The notes under the pieces were generated by a model, which had not been told where the DNA came from, did not search any database, and saw only the letters and a program-made list of their open reading frames with translations. 64,000 nucleotides of DNA, from the NCBI GenBank assembly GCA_947579605.1, contig OX388305.1, positions 24,875,542 to 24,939,541 on the forward strand. The letters run 5' to 3'. Below, piece after piece: positions 22,202 to 35,139 of this stretch (within the stretch, counting starts at the first letter, position 1; every line of letters begins with the position of its first letter). Both the position numbers and the translations under genes were made by a program. Source of the stretch: Athripsodes cinereus. Its lineage: Eukaryota; Arthropoda; Insecta; Trichoptera; Leptoceridae.

Positions 22202-23759
22202 TCACTCTTTGTGCATCTCTTCATCGGAGTATTCCTCCTCGCGCTCACTACTATCTCTATGATGTTTGTTATTCACTTTTTCACTTCTCACATCGTCTCT
22301 AGATATTTCTCTACTATCATAATCATTATGTTCTCTGTTATCCATCTTTCTTGTATTTCTATTTTGATCAGATTCCTCAATTTCCTTGTCAATGTCTATT
22401 TCCACAACATCTCTGTGTATAGACTTCTCCTTGTCCTTCCCAAGGTCTAATACTTGGTCGTCCCTCAGATCTCTCTTACTGCTGTAGTGATGCATTTGAT
22501 CCAAGAAATGATGATGAAGTGGTCCAGGAGGTGGAGGTGATAGTTTACTTAGAGCTCCCAAGTGTTTTCTATCCAACTGAGTTCCTAAAGCATTTAATTG
22601 TGCTAGTTTTGCTGCATGCATTGCTGCTATCTGATCTTGAGTCATGCCCATGCCAGCTGGAATAATGAAAGACAGTATTAGACTTTGTCAAAATATTACA
22701 CTTACACATAATATGTGAAATGAAAGTGTGAAATGTCACTTACCAAATGTGTTTTCAGCCATGAACTGTAAATATGTGTCCAATATGGCTGATCCTCCTA
22801 ATGCGGCGGGATATTCATCTTGTTTGCCACTCAAGTTTTGTGCTATGGAGTCTATACTTTTTGCCGCTACAGCTTTTATTGCAGGCACTTTTGTAATTGT
22901 TGTGTTGGAGTGATGATTCATTGCTGAAACAAAGACTATGGAAGATTAATTCTACTGTTACTTTTTATTAGATTTTCGCATATACAAATGCATAAAATGT
23001 TTCTAAATCTCATTATTTTACAAAAAATAAAGTTTGTTCTTACTTGGTGGAGGTGACATAGGCAACATATCAAATCTATGAGGAGTTATTGTAAGGTCTT
23101 CAGGATCATTGTCCCCACAAATGGAACTTGTTTCAGAAGCTGCAGAATGGGCACTCTTGGCATCCAATTTCATATCAGATCTTCTGGGACCAGTTGGTGA
23201 AGCTCTCGCTCGCAGTTCAGCTGGTGAAATTTTGACTCCAGCCTTTGCCAGTAATCTGAAATTTTATTTATTGACTTCTATAATTTAAAATTTAATAAAT
23301 TTGTCTTTATTTTCTCCTTTATTATTCTTATTTGAAATATTGCACCTTGACATAACAACATACAAATAATACCTGCTGGCAAGTTCAGGATCGAATGGAC
23401 TAGGCATAGGTAAGACAGGAAGATCCTTTGTAGATATTCCTCTGTGCTGCCGTGACATGTGTGAGTGTAAGGAGTTCCTGGATTTGGCTACTGTCCCACA
23501 CAACACACACCTATTTAAAGAAAAAACAACTTTATTAAAAATACATCTCTATTAAGTTGTATTTTATTTGTATATTGATTGGGAATGCCAAACATATAAA
23601 AAAAAAAACTATATATTTACCTGTATCCTGGACATATGGTATGTTTGTCTTCCAAGTGAGTCCTCAGTGTGTGAGCAGATCTATATATTTTTCCACATTT
23701 AGGACAAGGTCTGGGATCTGTAGCTCTGACACGGAGCATGTCCAAGGATCGCCGTGATA
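22202..23759 (-). CDS. ab: abrupt canonical zinc-finger cassette C (five exons)
   Basis: Exons are 23759-23621, 23510-23373, 23255-23044, 22923-22744 and 22656-22202. The first finger (CPKCGKIYRSAHTLRTH) and the second (CVLCGTVAKSRNSLHSH) are split by an intron just before the second Cys pair. Downstream come ISTKDLPVLPMPSPFDPEL, the KISPAEL block, and a long charged tail ending EEYSDEEMHKE. This cassette is the deeply conserved Abrupt form. Its large separation from cassettes A and B (about 3 kb of intron) matches the usual design of BTB loci with exchangeable 3' ends. Confidence 0.9.
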
Positions 23760-26700
23760 CTGTTACGAAATACACATATTATATTAAATGTGATATGAAA
23801 AGCAATTGAAATATCCCAATAATGTTTAATAATATTGATACTTACAAAGAAATATTAACTATCCAACCACCACCAAATGATTAAGACAACAAAGGACATG
23901 CAAAACGAATCACACAATTTGATAGTTGATATAGTTTTTATTTTAAAAGAATATTATGGTATAAGGAAATACACTGCTCAATGTATGTGTATGTTTACAT
24001 AGTTCAATAGACTGAGATTTATAATACGCTTGCTCTCTAATAAGTAGCTATCAAATACAATTAGTGTTATAATATATTATTATATTATATCACTAAAGTA
24101 ATATAAAATATAATATTCATTGTTATAATACAAACTCTGTTTTACAGAGATGAGGAACATTCTTTAATTATTTTATCTTATATCTAGTCAATATATATAT
24201 GCTTACATTAGGTAACTATAATGTTACACTGTCTTTAAATGATTTGTTGGAATAAGACAATATTATTTTGGTTACATCATAGTACAAAATAAATAAATGT
24301 AATGAAATAATTTAACGCATAATATGAACAGCGACACCTTGGTGCACATTTACAATGTATTAGAAATAACAAAATATTTATAATTAATAAATAATTTAAC
24401 AATGTTGTTAAAAATTGATATAAGATTTTAACATATTCAATAAAATCTTGCTCATTGATTAATTTAAATATGAATTAAAATAATTTATGAAATAGAAAAG
24501 TTAGTTTACATCGGTTTTAATGATGGAGACTCTCTAAGATGCCCCTCACTACTTAATAATGTCAATTATAATTTGAATTCACTACTAATTATCGACAAAT
24601 AAGCGGTATTAAAAATTTATTGAAAAAAATATTACTTGGAAAATTCAGTTTCCTAAGCCGTCAAGAAAGAAATATTTAGATCAAAAATCATAATATAAAT
24701 CACTTCAACACATTGTTGATATCAAAAATAGAAAAAAGTACTTCTATCTAGATTTGTTCCTCTTTTTATATTAACCATTTACAAAGAGTCACATGAAAAA
24801 CTAGTGAAAGCTAAAATCTCATATTCAATAGAGTCCTTAAGAAAACCTTTAATTGGGACTATGAGTGGTGTCCAAAGTGTAACATTATCTTTGCTCCCAC
24901 TGAGATACCAGATACATTAAACAAAGTATCATAGATGCATGTTATTGTATATTTTGCAATAATAGGAGTATATTCTAAGAAAAGTTTCAATTGAATTTTC
25001 CATGAAAAAACTCTTATATACCTATTGTTGATTGTTATTTTCATTTAAAATACCTTACATTCAACAATTCAATCCCATTAATATTTCATCTATGATTCGC
25101 ATGATACATGTCTTTGAGATCATTTAAATAATAATAATTATGTTTATCGTCATTTGACACACCTACTATAATATTTAGCTTCATCTACATGCTATTATTT
25201 ATACAACTAAATGTACAATCCGTTTCTTGCTGCAGCTGGTGGACGGCAAAAGAGGACAGTGTTTGCTTACATCACAATGACCGACAACAATTTATTGCAC
25301 TACAATTTGTATAGGACTGCTTGCAACGAAAACAGTGCATTATCATTGTACAACTTCGTACCATATGCTTTTCATGGAAAGATTCTCACACAAATTCAAC
25401 ATTTATATACTTAGTATTGCTGCTGATTAATGTGATGTAATCTAATCTATCTTGCAGTTGCTACCTGCCATTGCCGCGGAGCACGGAAACACACCATAAG
25501 ATATTTTATGAACTAGATAAATAAAATATGTATATCACAATTTATTACAAATATTTAGTCATAATAATAATGTCATAAATATGATGAGCTTTGGCAAGTT
25601 TTATTCAGAGTGGTTTTGTAATTTTATAGTTAATCATGCTTATATATTTATTAAAATTGATAAACAGAAAAATTTGTTAACAGGAATAGTATTTCTATAA
25701 AATCAGGAAAATTATTGTATTTTTACGAGGCAATATAATGGAATCATCATGATTTTCTATAGGTGCTAATAAAATATGTATTAATAATAAATTACAATTA
25801 CAAAATATCTTGAATAATTTTTCAACTATAAATATTAATACTTTTATACGCTAATGACTACAAAAAAATAGAGATCTTTCAAGGTGGGTCAAATACTGCT
25901 TAATTTAAAATTCTTGGAAAATCGTTACAAAATCATCTTCTGTCGATACATTGTAACAATCTCTAATGGCAACTTTATATCACTAATTGTTACGTATACC
26001 TACTCGATGACAACCTGTTATCTTGCTATGGAATTATAATCAAACAATATTATTATTAAGAATGCTAATCCTTACCATTAACAAGTCTATCATCAATGGA
26101 TACAATTTTTGTGAAGGTATTTAAAGTATATTTATATAATATCCTCTCAAATGAATTTCACAACTTAGGTATGGAAGCTTTTGAATGGATATGTATCATT
26201 CTAATATCTTAACCCTTACATGTAAATAGACTATGTTACAATATATAGATGTAATGTAATACAATAAATAGAGTAGACATAGTACAAAGTATATATAGTA
26301 CAGTATAATGGAAACAATACATTACTAAATATTATATTAGGTACACTCCACTGGAAGAATACAACATCATAATGATGTGAAATACTCATCTAGTTAGGTA
26401 CTACTCATTACAATTCAATACAAAGTATGCTTCCTTCCAAATAATAACAAAAAATAATTTTATGTAGAAATAAGTACGCACAAAATATTGTATAATGTAT
26501 GTATAATAGAACTGATTGCAGTCAGGGTGCAGGGATTATGTTGAATAAACAATTAGAACATATTTAGGTAGATGATATTTTTATGTAATGTATCACACGT
26601 TAATAATACTGGCACTTTCACATAAGTACACCGGCCCTACGGGGTATCCTAGTCAGCCTTTAGAATTGGTAATGGTTTACAGTGAGATAGTGTTGAATTA

Positions 26701-29700
26701 TGTAGTTTGTCTTTGGCGTATGCCATGCGCCTGAAGCTGGTGGTTGATGAGGTAATGTTTAGTTTTACACTTCTTGCCGCAATGCTGGCAGCCGTGCCAC
26801 AGCTCCCTGTCAGTCTGGGAATGCACATTGAGCATGTGCTGGCGGAGGTTAGATGTGGAGGAGTAGATGCGGCCACAGATGAGGCACTGTGGGCGGTATG
26901 ACATCACGCCACTCATTAGTGCCGCCCCTGTAACACAGAGGCGGCTGTTAGTTCTATAGTAACTCACCCTCTCTTCAAACGCTTTTCTCGCCGCCGTTAC
27001 ACCTCTTCTAATAACATGCATACTTACATACATACTATCTATATATACTTGGATATACATTGCAGTATAATATAGTTACATATGATACGATACATAACAA
27101 TATGATATTATATATATATATATATACACATGCAACACTAAAGACTCAGGCGAGAGTTCATTAAAGCAGTAAATAAATCATTCACTAGGAACTTTTATTA
27201 ATCATTACTCTTACTAAATATGTATGATAAGAAAGAGTATGTATATATACTGTACAAATACATATAGGGGGTAGGATTCTGTGTTAAATATCATGTTAAT
27301 CTATAAATATATGGGAGTCACTTATTTAAATACTAGATGTCATTGCATATAGTGTATGCACCATATTATGTATGTCAATGATTTAAAGAGGCGCAGAGGA
27401 GGAGTTGGAGTCATAATGGTTCCTGCGTTGTCTTATTCCATGCATGGAGAGCATGTGTATCTGCATGTATTGTCTGGTCTTGAATCCCTTGGAGCACACA
27501 CTACAGTGGAACATGGCACTGGGAGTAGAGTGTAGGTTCACAATGTGCTGCTTCAAGTTACTGTTGTTGCTGTACACTTTGCCACATTCGGGGCATTTAG
27601 GTTTGGGTTGGTTTTGATACTGACAAATATCGGCAGGTAATGAAGAATAAGATAACTTTCCCATGTTTTGTTCCGAGAGCATTCTTCCAAAGTCAGAGGC
27701 AGTCTGGTGGTGCTGATGGGGCCAGGCTGAGTCCAAAGAGTTGTTGGCTTGTGTTGTTATTCTGGGGTCTGGGAATGTTGTGGGTGCAGTGCTAGAAGTT
27801 CCACTCATCCAGTCGTGTCCTGTGGCAGATGGACACCCGCATGAATATCACAACACGACACAAACTGCTACACCATATTCAAATACTCAACTCCAATTTT
27901 CAATACTTCTGCCCCTAAATATGCTCATATAACAATTATATCCAATTCAAAATAAATGCCTTATCCATTTTATTTCACACTAACAATTTTGTAACATCCC
28001 AATCACATTTCAAGATTTTGTTTTATACAAATAATTTTGAAAACCCCAATGCCAAAACAAGAATCCAATGTTTTATAAATAAGATTATTTTTTCTTGTGT
28101 GATTCGTTATGCATGACTATTACATATCATCATAATACGTATACTCTATCAAGTTAGTAGAAGATTAAAAAGTAAATCAAATCAAGCGCGTTAATGTTAC
28201 AAGCACATGACACATTCTTCAAATTTTGTTTTAAATAAAATGGTGATATTATAAATGGAAGAAATAAAAACAGCCATCATAGGACCTCTTGCAATCGGAA
28301 TAATTACACTCTTTGGTATCAGAAACAAATTTTGAAGAGTTTGCATGGCAGCAAGATAAGATATGAATTAGTAAAGCATGCTTACCAAAATTATCTGGTG
28401 TTCCATGCATGCTTGATGGTCCTGGCAGTAATCCTAAAAATAAATTAAATATAATAATAAATATCAACATTCCTCAAATTCTATTATGCATTTTTACATT
28501 ACACAATATTAAATAATGTGATGCACTTATGGCATGTCAATTTTTGAACACTTACGTTTTCCACACAAAAGTGAATTCACTTATTACTTTGTAAAATAAA
28601 CTAGGTACTAAATACTCAATTTCACTTATTTTAGAGGCATTGACTATGTAACAATTACGAGACATTTTCAAATAAAATATTTAAAACTTGAATCACTATG
28701 TTTATTTGTTACATTAATTTAAATTACGCTATCGCGATTTCAGTGCACTTGCACCATTGACGAAAAATCTTGAAAAGCTCGTCAATGGTGCAAGTGCACT
28801 GAAATCGCGATAGCGTAATTTAAATTAATGTAACAAATAAACATACTAAATACTCACACTACATAGATAACTTTGACATGGAATATGAACTTTAAGCTTG
28901 AATATAATGGTGATATTCTTTTTTATACTAGTCCCAAAATAAGTATTTAAGTTGTCAGTGATATTGCTCACTAATTATCTATAAAAATAAATACTTTAAT
29001 TAAATATACCTTGTAAACCTAACAGAGCTCCAGGAAAATTAGCATTTCTTTGTTGATCCATCATACTTCCATTATGTCCTAATCCATCTTCACCCATAAA
29101 ATCTGGAGGTTCTTGTTTAGGTAATGAATGTCTGGATGGTGTATCCATTTCTGAATCACTCATTCCGGCATCTGACGAAGAATCTTCTCCGGGAGACTGA
29201 CCTTGCATTGAGCTCTCAGAATTGACTTTCTGGAAATAAAAATCATCATCAAGTAATTTGAAATCAGGTATACCTGACTATTATATGTATCACATCATCA
29301 TGGCATTTCCCACAACATGTGGTGTAGCCAGCAGACCAACTGCACGTAACAAAGATGCAAGCTGTCCTCTTTGTGTCAATAAAAGTTAAGACATTTGAGT
29401 GGCACACATCATTGTTGAAGCAATCATACCAAATGGGCAATAGGTTTAATATTAGTTTCGCACTTTACAGAAAAAATTATGTGAGATTGGTCACTTTTTT
29501 CATATGAATTAAGAGTAAGACACTAATAAATATTTTTATAGAGGTGCTTCATAATTCCCATACACAGTTTTCTTTATTCGCATACCAGCCCTGCAAATTA
29601 TGTTCTAGTTTTATTTTAATTATCTTTCTTTAACAAATATGAAATTAAATTTATACAGAATTGTTTCTGATTTTGTCAAAGTATTTGTTATTCTATTTAA

Positions 29701-32700
29701 TTTAATGTTGGTAGTTAAAAGTCTTACCAAATTATTGGGCTGCATATTGTTGGGACCTTCTAATGCCTGTCCAAGTAATGAATCTCTTAAATCTAATCCA
29801 TTGTTGAGAATTCTTTCAGGACTCCGGTGATTTTGCGCTGCTAATGATTCAACCCTGATAAAAAAAAACTTAGTGTTGTAAGATTACGTAAAAAAATTAG
29901 TTGTGTGTAAAATAAATCAAACTAGTGAACTTTTCTTTCTTTAAAATTCAGTGTATAAATATAAAACTTTTCATAGTTCCACTATATACGACTCTAAATA
30001 GTTTTGAAGTTAAAACATATTACTGATGTAGCTGGTTGTTGTTTATCAAGTAGGCCATGTCTGATTTTATTGTATCGGTGTTTCAGCGCACATGCTAGCA
30101 TAATTTTAGGTATGAATAAGTGATGAGTGTGGGTGCGTTCTACTGTATAAAATATTCACTGTTGCAGCGTGTGCAACGTAGTTAGTGGTAGAAGGTATAA
30201 TGTGGAGCCAGCATGAACACGCAGAAAAGATGATATGATAAAACCATACATGGCCTACAGCTATAGAAGATCATTATGAAAACCTTCAATTTGTATTACT
30301 GATGACAAGTGCAGAGGCATTGACACTTTTTTTTTTACTTTTTCTCTGCCACAAACAAATTATAACATAATTATAATAATTATAAGTATTATAAATAATT
30401 CCAATAATTATAACTATTCTAGTACAACACAATATCATGATACTTTAAAAGTTCGGTGAATTGAATCTTTAATATCAATTCATGTTATTTTATAATTTGT
30501 AGCTAACGCGTAATACTCAATACCCAAAGTACCTAAAAAGGAAGTGAGCAGATACCTCGTCTTTGGCACATTTTATTATAAATAAAATATGTCATCTCTG
30601 GAGACCTGTGCAAGAATTTGTAGCTAACGCGTAATACTCAATACCCAAAGTACCTAAAAAGGAAGTGAGCAGATACCTCGTCTTTGGCACATTTTATTAT
30701 AAATAAAATATGTCATCTCTGGAGACCTGTGCAAGAATTTGTAGCTAACGCGTAATACTCAATACCCAAAGTACCTAAAAAGGAAGGGAGCAGATACCTC
30801 GTCTTTGGCACATTTTATTATAAATAAAATATGTCATCTCTGGAGACCTGTGCAAGAATTTTTGCATGAGATATCTATCTCATCACCGGCAGCTTTGCAT
30901 TTATATAATTATGGAAATCATTTCATAAAATTGACCTGAATCATTATAAATCTATATATTTCTCTTATGGCAACGATAACATGTCAAACAATTTTTACCT
31001 GTTTCTCATTTGTGCCTGATATAAGTCAGATGATCTTGTGCGTTTAGGTGGAGGGGGTGAGTGTCCTGTACCCTCTCCTCTTCTCGTTCGACTTCTGTCT
31101 CTCGATCTGTCATTGGGGGTATCTGGCCAGGGTACATTTGTTGTTGTCTGAAAAAGAGGTGCTTCATTAATATCCACTTATTTTATTTTTGGAAGATTTA
31201 TTTTTATCGCTTTAATTGTGATAGGTATATAAAAATATAATTTTTAAGTAAAAGTTTGAATTAGATACAGACAACATAAAAATAATATAAATGGTGGTAT
31301 TGCTAGATAGATTTTCTGAGCACAATTATATAGAATCTAAAAAATAAACTTACATTTTGTGAACTCACTGGTGAAATTTTACTTTCAATGGCATTATTTA
31401 TTGGTATTCCAGGAGTTGGGACATCAGCTAATCCTCTAACTTGTAACATCTGTGCTGCTTTTAAGAAATCACCTAATTGTTCTTGTCCTATGTGGACTTC
31501 ACCATTATACATAAACCTGAGGAAGAAACAAAATCATACCATAAGTGGACAGGCGTTTCATAAAAAAAAGATGCACAACGGTGAGCTTTATATATCACTG
31601 AATGACTTCTTTATAGGTACTTGTTTACACACTCTAAAGATATAAAATTCTTAATGAATTTTATTTTCAAGAATATGAAAAAATATTCCTGACATTGTCA
31701 TCAAGGCATTTGCAATAATTTCGGAAGATATATCTCAATTGACACTTTGCTTTAGTAGGGTAGGGACCTTTACTAGTAATCCTTGATTGATATAAAATCA
31801 CTGAGTGAAATGGGGCGGAGATGTATGAAGAATTGAATAAAGTATGTAAGGATTATACATTGAAGGATTCACAGACCACCCGGCAAAGTGCAGAAGTCTG
31901 AAGACTTCCAACTATCTGAAATTCTAGGAGTCGAGGTGCCCAGAAAATTTTCTAGGTATCTACTATTTAGGTATTAAGTATAGATTAGACAGAAATTGGT
32001 ACCTTAATAAACTTTCCATGTCTTTTTGCTGTATGTCCCGTAATATAACAATAGGATGTTGACAGGGATTAGCCTTCAATAGTTTCCTGAAATAAGGACT
32101 GCATGCTGATAGGACAACTTTGTGGGCACTGAATGAGCAACCTTCGCAGGCTAATGTTACATCTACAAAGTCCTCTTCATCTCGCAGGTGTCGGAAGGAA
32201 GACAATATTGCCGAATGGAAATCATTCCACCGCAAAGAATATTGCTGTTCTGATGGGCCTGGAAAACGAAAGAAAACAGGATGCTATATACGATTCGTTC
32301 ACTCTTAACCATCTCTAAAATTTATCCTAAGCTTAATTATTTAGCACTTGATTAACTTTTTTACATGGATTAATAACTTCGCGAGAGAACGATCTGGTTC
32401 AACAATAACAATATTTGTTATTAAAAAGAATAACGAACAACTACCTACCCGCACTCTTATTCCCCGCCATTGCAATGCCAAATTTTCGCAATACATTAGA
32501 AAACTTTTCGATATCTCTCATAGATGTCTCTGTGCGGCAATTTTGAATTCCCACTAGACACGGAAAACGGGCGAGTGTGTTTGTCCATAATAACATCTAC
32601 AGCCGATTTTCTTTGCAGTAAAATAATAAGTACCTAATTATTAACAATGGTAAAACGGAAATACCTGTATACAGGTCTAAACTATTTTTTTTATTAGGTT

Positions 32701-34796
32701 CCGAGTTGCATATTTATTTATTTCGTTCTCAGGATTCTTTGTTTTTTTACAATTGAATCAATTTCAATAAATTAAATAAATAAATAAAGTTTTATTGAGT
32801 TCGTCGGTAGTCTGGAGGTAGAGTCTCGGCGTCGTGAACAGGGGGTTCGTGGTTCGATCCCAGGTGCCGGCAAACTCCCCTTCCACGACACAAGCTTTTA
32901 ACTTAGGTACTGTGAAAGGTGTAGGTATGAGGTTGTATTTGGATTTATAACGAAACCCAGATATATCTTTAAAAAAAATATTGACCGACGGTTCATGGTG
33001 GAAGTTCATATAAATCATTTAGCAAATAAATATTAAAACTGTGAATGAAAATAATAATTATTATAGGTTCGTACTTATGATAATTGTAAACAAGTAGGTA
33101 CCGTACATAATTATTACGTCATGGAGCGACTACCCCCATCCCCACCTCCCCCTTTAAGGATATCGAAAATAGTTGTAAAGTATGGGAAATGTATGGAACA
33201 ATAGCATCAAAGTGGGAATCTGCCTCCCTCCTTAGAAGTCGGACTAAATATAAATTGATTCTAAAATTATTTTACATAAACGAGAAGACCGTGAAATATT
33301 TAAAATTTCTAAATTCACATTGAAAATTATACCACGGGGTGGAGGGCGTAGAAGTTTTGCGTGTAAACCAAATTGCTGAGACTAAACAAAGAAAGGTCCA
33401 CATATATTTGGTAGTTGTAACAATAATGTAAATCGGTAGGTTTGTTATAATGTATTATTATGTGGTGGCTTCTTCTTATTTTAGGTAGGTACCTACGTGA
33501 GCAATACATGATTAGATCTGAGTGGAAGCTAATTATAATAGTACGTACCTGCGTATGTAGAATCACATTGTACCTACCACGTACTTAAATGTATTACAAG
33601 TCTACCTGCTTTGGCACGTGTAGCTTGTGGTAGTGCGAGCTTTAGCTGTTTGGAACATAATATTACTCATTTGTAATTAACTCTAAAGCTCCGATAATTG
33701 AAAGAGTAAGATCAATTATTGTTACATCTAAATAATCACGTAGGTATCTTCCTTATTATAAATATATCTAATTAATGAACTGAACATACCTAGAGTTTCT
33801 TTTCGATTCTAGCATTTGGTGAATCATTACTGAATAATGTAATGTTATTACTATCTACTGGATCGCTGAAGCTCCGAAAAGTTGAACGAAAGTACTAAGA
33901 TTTGAAAAGTATTAGGATTTTTAAAGTATTTAGTATAGCAAGTTTATCAAGAATTAAAAAAATCAACAACATGAATAGTTTTGATTTTAATTATGTAGTT
34001 TCCCACTACACATTCTCACTACTTCAAGAATTTTCAATCAACGTAAACAAATCAACATTATATTTGTTTTGTAATGAAGACGAATCTTTTCCGTTTGTTT
34101 TTGAGTATCCTGTAAAAGGCAGGTGTTCGAAAAAATAAAGACATTTTACATCTCAAATTTAGCGATGATGTTTGACACCCATCCCAAATGTCGAAATTTT
34201 TTGTTGGCACAGAGAAGGCCGCTTGCATGTTTATTACATACAGATATGGCGTGTGATGGTGTAGTTGTATCAATAACCAATTCGTTTATTATCATTATGA
34301 TTTTTTCTTTTTTAGGATAGTTTTAGGTATTTCATTTTACATAATATAAGATTTCTTGAAGAAATTACATTAAATAAGCGCTAAGCTACGATGAAAACTT
34401 TTTTTCATTCGTTTGTATTTTTTCACGTCACGTTCATATTATGAATATTTATTTCAGTTACTTTTATCGAAAAAGTTACGTAATTACTTCGGATTTAAGA
34501 TGCTTAATGCATTGGAATCAAATTAACTTATGTGATAAATTACTAATACTTGAAAATACAAATAAATATGTAAATAGATACCTATTGAATGTTTTAAATA
34601 CGCGACAAATTTCAGTTATTGATGTTGAATGGTAGGTATGTAAGTATGTAAAAAAAAATCAAAAGACAGCATTCATAATTAAGTATAAAAAATGTTTTAA
34701 GCAATTAAAAAATATGCTTGCTTTTGACATTTATAGTTCATAGTTATTTTATTAACAAATATTTATTTATTTATTCTTACCAGGTTCCGCTGCCAT
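22202..34796 (-). CDS. ab: abrupt, BTB/C2H2 zinc-finger transcription factor; canonical isoform with cassette C
   Basis: Twelve coding exons in transcript order: 34796-34781, 32258-32003, 31516-31354, 31147-30999, 29854-29728, 29229-29010, 28433-28386, 23759-23621, 23510-23373, 23255-23044, 22923-22744 and 22656-22202. The sum is 2103 nt, 700 residues plus stop, with consistent phases and GT-AG borders. The protein starts MAAEPGPSEQQYSLRWNDF. A BTB domain follows (about residues 8-125, with LRDEEDFVDVTLAC and SACSPYFRKLLKANPC), then a Ser/Pro linker with KRTRSSDL. Two C2H2 fingers lie at about 345-366 and 374-395, followed by the conserved KAGVKISPAELRARASPTG block, DPEDLT, LDTYLQFMAENTFG and an acidic/basic tail. 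These blocks are the signature of insect Abrupt, a nuclear regulator of neuromuscular targeting and dendrite and epithelial patterning in flies. The first coding exon holds only 16 coding bases, so the start rests on its good donor and phase fit. Confidence 0.93.
23760..26697 (-). other. ab: abrupt intron, or 3' UTR of isoform B
   Basis: AT-rich DNA between cassettes B and C. The part next to 26698 would be the 3' UTR of isoform B. No further zinc-finger exon was found in it. Confidence 0.5.
26698..26927 (-). CDS. ab: abrupt alternative terminal exon, zinc-finger cassette B
   Basis: An acceptor (TTACAG) at 26929-26928 opens a 230-nt phase-1 exon with a stop at 26698. Joined to the common exons it gives 1209 nt, 402 residues. 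It starts GAALMSGVMSYRPQ and has two C2H2 fingers at about residues 341-362 (CLICGRIYSSTSNLRQH) and 373-394 (CQHCGKKCKTKHYL), ending HGIRQRQTT. The MSG lead-in and the HGIRQR end are shared with cassette A, so the two cassettes probably arose by exon duplication. Confidence 0.82.
27383..27819 (-). CDS. ab: abrupt alternative terminal exon, zinc-finger cassette A
   Basis: An acceptor (CCACAG) at 27821-27820 opens a phase-1 exon that joins exon 7 in frame and runs to a stop at 27383. The joined product is 1416 nt, 471 residues. It has its own spacer (DWMSGTSSTAP onward) and two C2H2 fingers, CX2C-X12-HX4H each, at about residues 402-423 (CPECGKVYSNNSNLKQH) and 432-453, ending with HGIRQRRNHY. 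Fingers of this HGIRQRR type occur as terminal cassettes in other insect BTB genes. No transcript is available here; the call rests on phase, splice signals and intact finger spacing. Confidence 0.82.
28386..31147 (-). CDS. ab: abrupt linker exons 4-7
   Basis: Exons 31147-30999, 29854-29728, 29229-29010 and 28433-28386 encode the region between the BTB domain and the zinc fingers. It is rich in Ser, Pro, Arg and Asp. The piece PPPPKRTRSSDL resembles a nuclear-localisation-like stretch that I recall from fly Abrupt. The last exon is only 48 nt and ends in a phase-1 donor GTAAG. That donor fits all three downstream zinc-finger cassettes, which makes exon 7 the probable switch point for alternative splicing. 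Intron 4 carries a triplicated 121-bp repeat, and intron 6 a perfect 66-bp-arm hairpin. Confidence 0.88.
28698..28844. repeat. Perfect hairpin with 66-bp arms in abrupt intron 6
   Basis: Arms are 28698-28763 and 28779-28844, exact reverse complements around a 15-bp loop. ACT stands on both outer sides. It behaves like a foldback MITE and would form a very stable hairpin in pre-mRNA. Confidence 0.95.
29285..29425. repeat. Family C fragment in abrupt intron 5
   Basis: Contains CATCATGGCATTTCCCACA, the GTAGCCAGCAGACCAACTGC phrase and a diverged continuation. Confidence 0.6.
30494..30858. repeat. Tandem repeat, 3 x 121 bp, in abrupt intron 4
   Basis: Units start at 30494, 30615 and 30736 with AATTTGTAGCTAACGCG. 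Only one base differs among them (GTGAGC versus GGGAGC in the third). This points to a recent triplication. Confidence 0.95.
31354..32258 (-). CDS. ab: abrupt BTB-domain exons 2 and 3
   Basis: Exons 32258-32003 and 31516-31354 encode the BTB/POZ fold, the dimerisation module of this family. Conserved pieces are SLRWNDF, FVDVTLACEGCSFSAHKVVL, SACSPYFRKLLKANPC, HPIVILRDIQQKD and FMYNGEVHIGQEQL, ending with LQVRGLADV. The splice joins AG to G inside the Arg codon before FMYNGEV, an intron position common in insect BTB genes. The 486-bp intron between them holds nothing recognisable. Confidence 0.95.
32797..32972 (+). mobile_element. SINE family A, near-full copy in abrupt intron 1
   Basis: The tRNA-like head GTCGGTAGTCTGGAGGTAGA and B box GGTTCGATCCCAGG are both clear. 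The tail ends CCCAGATATATCTTTAAAAA. It is antisense to abrupt. Confidence 0.8.
34085..34268. repeat. Family C fragment, opposite orientation, in abrupt intron 1
   Basis: Starting from CCTGTAAAAGGCAGGTGTTC it is the reverse complement of the right half of family C, with some divergence. Confidence 0.6.
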
Positions 34797-35139
34797 GGCG
34801 GGTTGCACGGAAGGAGACACCGCGTCTTGCGAGCCCGCCCAGGGCGACACTTTTACAGGAATTGTTGAAGCTTTTACTTCACTAATTATATTGATAACGA
34901 TCCTCAGTCACAACTGACACACATACTACTACTAGTACTTTGATTAGTCCTTGGCGTTATCATGACCACGGCATTTAAAACAAAATCACTCAATAACAGA
35001 AAACAAAACTCAACTGATTATTAAAACTCAACGTTTCGTAAATTGTTTGATAAAAGTTCAACACAAATATATTTAGAATTATAATTTCACACTTTCTTCT
35101 TATTTTTTATGATTGTGCATGACTTGATCCTTCTATAAC
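34781..35139 (-). other. ab: abrupt first coding exon with 5' UTR
   Basis: On the - strand an acceptor (TTTTCAG) precedes 35139, and a donor GTAAGA follows 34781. The ATG at 34796-34794 gives MAAEP plus one base that joins in phase to the BTB exon. An upstream non-coding exon is therefore likely. The acceptor at 35140/35141 is inferred from sequence only, and transcription could instead begin inside this exon. Confidence 0.55.

Noticed and set aside
22211..22450. 79-residue + strand open frame
   Set aside because: Shadow of the last abrupt coding exon on the opposite strand.
32800..32880. Possible functional tRNA gene
   Set aside because: Same reasoning: the tRNA-like head belongs to SINE family A, with several copies in the window.
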